From assembly GCA_039989475.1 (NCBI GenBank), contig JBDXHU010000002.1:1-64000 (forward strand): DNA of 64,000 nt. Reading direction: 5' to 3'. Within the stretch, counting starts at the first letter, position 1, and every line of letters begins with the position of its first letter. Of this stretch, positions 59,039 to 64,000 are shown piece after piece. Origin of the DNA: JBDXHU01 sp039989475 (GTDB lineage: Bacteria > Pseudomonadota > Gammaproteobacteria > Pseudomonadales > Halieaceae). The notes beneath the pieces are model-generated. The model made no database searches. It was not told where the DNA came from and saw only the letters and a list, made by a program, of their open reading frames with translations. Both the position numbers and the translations under genes were made by a program.

Positions 59039-60520
59039 TTATTTGGGGAAGCCGGTTTCGACATAGAAAATGCGTTGGCGTGGCAGGGCGCGGGTGTCAA
59101 TGACTCTGCCGCGGGCCATGACCAGGGATTGACGGCGGATGTTGCTGATGTCTCGCAGTGGGTTGGCATCCAGCAGGACCAGGTCGGCCGATTTGCCAAC
59201 TTCAATAGTGCCGAACTGCTCCAGCCCGCGGGCGGCGATGGCGCCGTTGCGGGTGCCGGCGACAATCGCCTGCATGGCAGTCATGCCCAGGTCCGTCAAT
59301 CCTTCAATCGCCAACAGGCTGCCCATACCGGCTTCCTGTATCGCCAGCTTGGGCTCGCGGCGAAATTCCGGCGCCCGACCCTGGTAATTGTCGGTGGCGA
59401 TGGTGACCCTGCAGCCGGCGGCGATCAGTCTCTCGGCGTTTTCCCGCTCCAGTTCATAGAGGTCACCGCGCAGGGTTTCCCTGCGCCTTCGTTCGGCGCT
59501 GGTTGCCGGCGGAATGGCGTCCGCCAGCAATTTGATGGCCGCCTGGCGGCGCTTCACATGTTGACGCCAGGGTTCGCCTGCGAGGGTGTTGGAACGCAAA
59601 CCGCAGATCACGTCGCGCTCGACGATCATGGCGATAAGGTCTTCAGGGTAGGGGCTGGACAAGATTTCCGGGTGCTGGATGAAGTCAATGCCGGCCTCAA
59701 CCGCCATGCGCAGGGCTTCTGCCGAGGTGGCGTGAGTCTCTGCGACCAGGCCGCGCTTGTGCGTCTCCTCGACGATCACCCGCTGGGCCCGGGGCGAGAA
59801 GCCGATGAGGGAGGGGTAGCGGAAATGGCTGGTGCCGCCGTACTTGATAAAGTTGGGCCCCTTGTCGAGATAGGCATTGATAGCCACCCGCAAGTCCTCC
59901 GGACCCATGTCCATCAACTCCTCGCCGGCACCCTGTGCGATAAGATCGTTCCACTGTTCCTGGAACAGGGTCAGGTCTGACTCTTTCATCAGGGAAAAGG
60001 TCAGCGAGAAGGGGCCTCCCCAGCCCACGATGTTGCCGGCCACTAACATGCGCGGGCCTATGATCTCGCCGCGCTCAATAGCATCACGGACCTGGATCAG
60101 GGGCAGTAGCGAGCCGTAGCTGTCGCGTATGGTCGTCACGCCGAATTTGAGCTGGCGTTGGGCAAACTCCTCTGCCAGTTCATGGTTGCGCCGGGCATAT
60201 TTCACCGCGGTTTCGCGGCGTCGTGAATTGCCGTAGACAGAGGCGTGTACATTGGTGTCGATGAAGCCGGGCAATAGATATTTGCCAGCGCCATTGATCC
60301 GGGTGGCGCTGGCGGGAATATCGCGGGGAGCGCTGGATTCAACGGCTGTAATCTTGCCGTTCGCAATACTGACCCAGGCTGGTTTGACTACCTGGCCGCC
60401 ATTGCCATCGATCAGGGTGACGTTTTCGATCACGGTCACCTCGGCCATAGCTGTCAGACCTGCTGTCAGGCTTATCGACAGCAGCAATAGTCTTGCGGTG
60501 GAGCGTAGCGCCTGCGACAT
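59039..60520 (-). CDS. Secreted amidohydrolase-family protein with altered metal site
   Basis: A 493-residue protein of the imidazolonepropionase-like amidohydrolase group. Signal peptide about 1-26. The first metal motif reads PGFIDTNVHAS, so the first histidine of HxH is replaced by asparagine while the second remains. The later VAETHATSAEAL and IQHPEI supply further histidines, and ATDNYQ the last aspartate. This may bind one metal only. It resembles the enzyme at 55752 in class but not in the active-site detail. It has no same-strand neighbour within 77 bases. Confidence 0.88.
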   Translation of the reverse strand: MSQALRSTARLLLLSISLTAGLTAMAEVTVIENVTLIDGNGGQVVKPAWVSIANGKITAVESSAPRDIPASATRINGAGKYLLPGFIDTNVHASVYGNSRRRETAVKYARRNHELAEEFAQRQLKFGVTTIRDSYGSLLPLIQVRDAIERGEIIGPRMLVAGNIVGWGGPFSLTFSLMKESDLTLFQEQWNDLIAQGAGEELMDMGPEDLRVAINAYLDKGPNFIKYGGTSHFRYPSLIGFSPRAQRVIVEETHKRGLVAETHATSAEALRMAVEAGIDFIQHPEILSSPYPEDLIAMIVERDVICGLRSNTLAGEPWRQHVKRRQAAIKLLADAIPPATSAERRRRETLRGDLYELERENAERLIAAGCRVTIATDNYQGRAPEFRREPKLAIQEAGMGSLLAIEGLTDLGMTAMQAIVAGTRNGAIAARGLEQFGTIEVGKSADLVLLDANPLRDISNIRRQSLVMARGRVIDTRALPRQRIFYVETGFPK

Positions 60521-60597
60521 ACAACTTCCCTGCCTGGTCTCCCTATCCTGTTAGTTTGGTATGCTCATCGCATATGCGCAAACCCGCTGATCACCTG

Positions 60598-60981
60598 TCA
60601 ACCCAGGTTAGTCCTGAGGGTTTCCAGCATTTGCCGGAAGCGCTCCACCACGGAGTGCTCTTTGAGGTCGCGGAATTCTCCCGCGTCAAAGTAGGTTCCA
60701 AAACAGCGCGAACAGTACTCATATTGAATATGGAACTGATCTTTATCGATCATCGGGCTCATTGCGATATGGCATTTTGGGCAATCGATGTCCCTGTTCT
60801 GGTTGTACTCGGCGCCTACTCTTGCATCGCCAATGTCGATTGACTCCGAGCCCAGCATGGCCTGCAGGTCCTCTTTCTTCAACAAGTCGAACCACAAGCC
60901 CTTGCAGCCAGTGCAGCGCTCGAATTGAATACCAGCAAAATCTACCGCCGCGAAGTCAGTGCCGCACTTTGGACATTTCAT
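60598..60981 (-). CDS. Zinc-finger (TFIIB-type zf) protein
   Basis: A 127-residue protein with two zinc ribbons: MKCPKCGTDF with ERCTGCKGLWFD, and DCPKCHIAMSP with EYCSRCFGTYFD. This is the zf-TFIIB family, found in bacteria with no known partner. Its start overlaps the end of the membrane protein gene upstream (ATGA overlap at 60978-60981), so the two are coupled. Confidence 0.88.
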   Translation of the reverse strand: MKCPKCGTDFAAVDFAGIQFERCTGCKGLWFDLLKKEDLQAMLGSESIDIGDARVGAEYNQNRDIDCPKCHIAMSPMIDKDQFHIQYEYCSRCFGTYFDAGEFRDLKEHSVVERFRQMLETLRTNLG

Positions 60982-61418
60982 GCTACTTCCTTACTGCTGT
61001 TAAAAGTCTTGTGGGCCTTGCCCGCCAGGAATATTGCCAGCCAGGCCATGGGAATGTAGGCGAACAGCAGGTCCACAGCGATAAACCAGGCAGGCGCCGG
61101 TAGTAGCCAGGCGACAAATATGCCGCCGGCCAGGAAGGCAGCCCCAATCCCCCAGGCAAATGTATCGCGATGGCTGGCAGCAATTAACCAGGCGATGAAA
61201 GCGCCACTGAAGGTCCCCAGGGCGTGGGCCAGGAAGGGAAATACGTAGTGCTTCGCCTCAAACATGTGAAGAGAGGCTGCAATGCTGTCGACATCGGTGA
61301 CGTCTACGCCCGCTGGCGGCAGGATGATGCTGGGCCCCAGCACAATGAGCGCCATGTTAATGCGACTGCCGATCATCAGCCCGATGATAAGCGCCAGGAC
61401 ATTTCTAAAAATTATCAT
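60978..61418 (-). CDS. Membrane protein coupled to the zinc-finger gene
   Basis: A 146-residue protein of about four membrane segments (about 3-24, 50-75, 84-106, 110-130). ATG 61418 begins IIFRNVLALIIG; the frame is open from 61514 but this adds a polar basic extension. The loops contain no conserved motif that I recognise. The 4-base overlap with the zinc-finger gene suggests a joint role at the membrane. Confidence 0.8.
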   Translation of the reverse strand: MIIFRNVLALIIGLMIGSRINMALIVLGPSIILPPAGVDVTDVDSIAASLHMFEAKHYVFPFLAHALGTFSGAFIAWLIAASHRDTFAWGIGAAFLAGGIFVAWLLPAPAWFIAVDLLFAYIPMAWLAIFLAGKAHKTFNSSKEVA

Positions 61419-61553
61419 TGCCAGAAACTCCCTGAACGTATGTCTTTCCAGTTTAGGCCAGCTTGCCAATATCTGCGCGCGCTTCCGGGAGATTAGTCTC
61501 CTCTTTATGCTCAAGGCTTCTATACTTAGCGAGCTGAATCCGGAGGACCCACA

Positions 61554-63638
61554 ATGACCGCACTCACCGACATGGCCGATTTCTGTATTGAAGGCGGTAT
61601 CGCTATCATTACTATCGATAACCCGCCTGTGAACGTTTTAAGCCAGGGCGTACGCCAGGGTATCAAGGATGGCGTGGCGCAGGCCCTGGCAGACGAGAGC
61701 GTCAATGCCATTGTGCTGATTTGTGCTGGCCGCACCTTTATTGCAGGTGCAGATATCACGGAGTTTTCTGGTGGGCTTAGTGAGCCCGACTTTCACGCCG
61801 TCATGCGTGACATGGAGAATGCCGGCAAGCCCCTGGTCGCCGCGATTCACGGTACAGCGCTGGGTGGTGGACTGGAGACCGCACTCTGTTGTCACTACCG
61901 GGTCTGTGATTCCGGTGCCCGTTTTGGCCTGCCGGAAGTTAACCTGGGATTGTTGCCGGGCGGCGGAGGCACCCAGCGACTGCCGCGGGTAGTTGGGGCT
62001 GAGAAGGCCCTGCAGATGATGGTGCTGGGCAGCCAGATTGATAGTAGCGAGGCATTGCACAGCGGCTTGGTAGAGGAGGTTTTCGAAGGCGACCTGCGTG
62101 CTGGTGCCATTGCTTTCGCAGAGAAAATAGTGGCGGAAGCGGCCCCGCTGCAGAAAATACGTGACCGTGACGACAAGTTGCAAAGTGCGCGGGAAAAGCC
62201 AGCCCTGTTTGACGACTTCCGCAAGGCGATTGCCCGCAAAACTCGCGGCTTCCTGGCGCCTGAGTACAACATCCAGTGTATCGAGGCGGCGGTCAAGCTG
62301 CCCTTTGATGAAGGCATGAAAGTCGAGCACAAGTTGTTTATGGAGTTAATGGCCAGCTCACAATCGGCGGCTCAGCAGTATTTTTTCTTCGCCGAGCGCC
62401 AGGCGGCAAAAATTCCCGATATACCCAGAGACACGACTGAGATTCCCATCCTCAAAGTGGGTGTGATTGGGGCGGGCACCATGGGTGGTGGCATTGCCAT
62501 GAACATGGTCAATGTCGGCATTCCCGTAACCATTGTCGAAACGAGTCAGGAAGCACTTGATCGGGGCCTCGGTGTTATCCGTAAAAACTACGAGAATACC
62601 GCTGCCAAAGGCCGTATCAGTGAGGAGGATGTACAGGAGCGTTGTGGCCTGATTTGCGGCAGCCTGGAATTGCAGGACCTGGAAGACTGCGACCTTATTA
62701 TTGAGGCAGTGTTTGAGAACATGGCCATCAAACAGGAGATATTTGGCAAGCTCGACAAAATTGCCAGGCCTGGCGCGATCCTCGCGTCCAATACCTCGGC
62801 GCTTAATCTCAACGAAATTGCCTCGGCAACCAGTCGACCTGAGTCGGTGATTGGCCTGCACTTTTTCTCCCCCGCCAATGTGATGAAGTTGCTGGAGATC
62901 GTACGCGGTGACGCCACTGGCAAGGATGTCATTAAAACCTGCATTAGCTTTGCCCGGCGCATCAAGAAAACCGCGGTGCTGGTCGGTGTCTGCCCGGGTT
63001 TTGTCGGTAACCGCATCCTGTTCCAGCGCCAGGCCCAGGCCCAGCAGCTGATCCTGGAAGGGGCCTTGCCGCAGGAAGTGGACAAGGTGCTGGTGGACTT
63101 CGGTTTGCCCATGGGTGCCTTCCAGATGAGCGACCTGGCAGGACTCGATATAGGCTGGAGCGCGGAGACCTCCAAAGGTGAGACTATTCGTGACCTGCTC
63201 TGCGAAGCGGGTCGCCGTGGCCAGAAAACCAGCGCCGGTTACTATGATTACGATGACAGGCGGGTGCCCAGCCCTGCGCCCATGGTTGAAGAAATTATTC
63301 TGCAGTTTTCAAGCGCGGCCGGGCTGGAACGCCGGGCGATATCCGAAGAAGAAATACTGGAGCGCTGTATTTATCCGATGATAAACGAGGGTGCAAAAAT
63401 CCTCGAGGAAGGCATCGCTATTCGTGCCAGCGATATTGATGTGACCTGGGTGTATGGCTACGGTTGGCCGGTTTATCGCGGTGGCCCGATGCATTATGCC
63501 GATAGTGTTGGTCTCGACAAGATCCTCGCCACCATGCGCAAGTATCTGGAGCAGACGGGCGACAGCTTCTGGGAGCCGGCAGCGCTAATGGTCAAGCTGG
63601 TAGAGGAAGGTAAAGGCTTTAAGGACCTGCAGGGCTGA
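61554..63638 (+). CDS. Fatty-acid oxidation multifunctional enzyme (FadJ/FadB-type)
   Basis: A 694-residue fusion enzyme. The N-terminal crotonase domain (about 1-190; CAGRTFIAGADITEF, HGTALGGGLETALCCHYR) does enoyl-CoA hydration. A 3-hydroxyacyl-CoA dehydrogenase domain follows (NAD loop VGVIGAGTMGGGIAMNMV near 303; substrate motif GLHFFSPANVMKLLEIV), then the C-terminal helical domain. ATG 61554 follows CCGGAGGACC. It carries out two steps of beta-oxidation. The partner thiolase is not in the window. Confidence 0.95.
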   Translation: MTALTDMADFCIEGGIAIITIDNPPVNVLSQGVRQGIKDGVAQALADESVNAIVLICAGRTFIAGADITEFSGGLSEPDFHAVMRDMENAGKPLVAAIHGTALGGGLETALCCHYRVCDSGARFGLPEVNLGLLPGGGGTQRLPRVVGAEKALQMMVLGSQIDSSEALHSGLVEEVFEGDLRAGAIAFAEKIVAEAAPLQKIRDRDDKLQSAREKPALFDDFRKAIARKTRGFLAPEYNIQCIEAAVKLPFDEGMKVEHKLFMELMASSQSAAQQYFFFAERQAAKIPDIPRDTTEIPILKVGVIGAGTMGGGIAMNMVNVGIPVTIVETSQEALDRGLGVIRKNYENTAAKGRISEEDVQERCGLICGSLELQDLEDCDLIIEAVFENMAIKQEIFGKLDKIARPGAILASNTSALNLNEIASATSRPESVIGLHFFSPANVMKLLEIVRGDATGKDVIKTCISFARRIKKTAVLVGVCPGFVGNRILFQRQAQAQQLILEGALPQEVDKVLVDFGLPMGAFQMSDLAGLDIGWSAETSKGETIRDLLCEAGRRGQKTSAGYYDYDDRRVPSPAPMVEEIILQFSSAAGLERRAISEEEILERCIYPMINEGAKILEEGIAIRASDIDVTWVYGYGWPVYRGGPMHYADSVGLDKILATMRKYLEQTGDSFWEPAALMVKLVEEGKGFKDLQG

Positions 63639-63647
63639 TAAAAGTTG

Positions 63648-64000
63648 TCAGCCCGCGTCGCTGGCGATTGCCTTGATGCGTGCCACCATGGCGCGCAGTC
63701 CATTGCCGCGGGTGGGTGAGAGGTGATTCATCAACTCAAGCCTGTCGAAGTAGGCGTCGATATCGAATTCAAGCACTTCGGCAGGGGTTTTGTTGTTATA
63801 GGCGGCCAGCACGATACCGAGCAGGCCCTTGACGATGAAGGCATCGCTGTCGACCGCAATCTGTAACTTGCCACCGTCCAGTACGGTATCTATCCATACC
63901 TGGCTCTGGCAGCCGCGGACCAGGCGATCTTCGGTGTGTAAGTCATCCGGCATGGGCGGCAGCTCCTTACCCAGGTCGATGATGTACTTGTAGCGGTCCT
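63648..64000 (-). CDS. sufE: SufE-family cysteine desulfurase acceptor (partial)
   Basis: The 3' part of a sufE gene entering from the right edge. The sequence reads DRYKYIIDLGKELPPMPDD, then RLVRGCQSQVWIDTVL with the active-site cysteine, and HLSPTRGNGLRAMV, typical of SufE. SufE takes sulphur from SufS for Fe-S cluster assembly. The start is outside the window; an internal ATG at 63953 is not the true start because the conserved N-terminal residues extend to 64000. Confidence 0.93.
   Translation of the reverse strand, partial: DRYKYIIDLGKELPPMPDDLHTEDRLVRGCQSQVWIDTVLDGGKLQIAVDSDAFIVKGLLGIVLAAYNNKTPAEVLEFDIDAYFDRLELMNHLSPTRGNGLRAMVARIKAIASDAG

Noticed and set aside
1..64000. CRISPR arrays, tRNA or rRNA genes
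   Set aside because: I saw no regularly spaced repeats with spacers, and recognised no tRNA cloverleaf or rRNA sequence by eye. A dedicated scan could still reveal a tRNA.

Overview
This window is a bacterial chromosome segment, most likely from a marine gammaproteobacterium. The gene set fits: acyl-CoA metabolism, a GlpD/GlpQ pair, a TauD-family dioxygenase, a SelO pseudokinase, Lol-type ABC export and YcbB-type cell-wall enzymes. A placement near Halieaceae/Cellvibrionales is only an impression from gene content. No rRNA, tRNA, CRISPR array or insertion sequence was recognised.

Positions 1 to about 6,030 are the distal part of a chromosomal (sedentary) integron. Thirteen attC recombination sites, twelve intact and one decayed, separate small genes that all read rightwards and are visibly more AT-rich than the rest of the window. 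At almost every cassette the bases at the 5' edge are the reverse complement of the bases at its own 3' R'' arm, as expected if each unit was inserted as a circle. The integrase and attI are not in the window and should lie to the left of position 1. The cassettes encode mostly unknown proteins: several lipoproteins or membrane proteins, a TonB-C-terminal-like lipoprotein, a zinc-ribbon-like membrane protein and a possible DUF6572 protein. A secreted cysteine-containing protein (6042-6710) follows the decayed last attC.

From 6.7 kb rightwards the sequence is ordinary, dense chromosome. 6.8-13.3 kb: a dioxygenase/class II aldolase pair, lipA, a Cys-rich CPXCG protein without a standard start, and a leftward operon (membrane protein, serine hydrolase, amidohydrolase, GST). 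13.4-19.2 kb: an L,D-transpeptidase/M15 peptidase pair, a periplasmic GlpQ, a proline-racemase-family enzyme and two linked unknown proteins. 19.3-26 kb: a macro-domain protein, then a tightly overlapping operon of an ornithine-cyclodeaminase-family enzyme, a LolA-like periplasmic protein, two FtsX-type permeases, an ATPase and an outer-membrane barrel. The last five look like one envelope transport machine.

26-43 kb: an M20 amidohydrolase, two acyl-CoA synthetases, a lipid acyltransferase, a secreted trypsin-like protease, a 1,097-residue BNR/sortilin-type protein, two crotonases, a luciferase-like oxidoreductase, an HCCA-isomerase-like DsbA protein, a GGDDF-type cyclase with a lipoprotein partner, and DUF1456 with a 50-residue basic protein. 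43-53 kb: AvtA, a metallo-beta-lactamase hydrolase, a Tat-signalled MDR reductase, a HAD phosphatase, GlpD, a DUF442 phosphatase, a GntP permease and PurU.

53-64 kb: a small heat-shock protein divergent from a flavin-binding protein, with an FNR/Anr-like palindrome between them; SelO with DUF1289; two secreted amidohydrolases; an acyl-CoA dehydrogenase; a zinc-finger/membrane pair; a FadJ/FadB-type fusion enzyme; and the 3' part of sufE at the right edge. The best candidates for new biology are the integron cassette proteins and the LolA-like/ABC/barrel operon.
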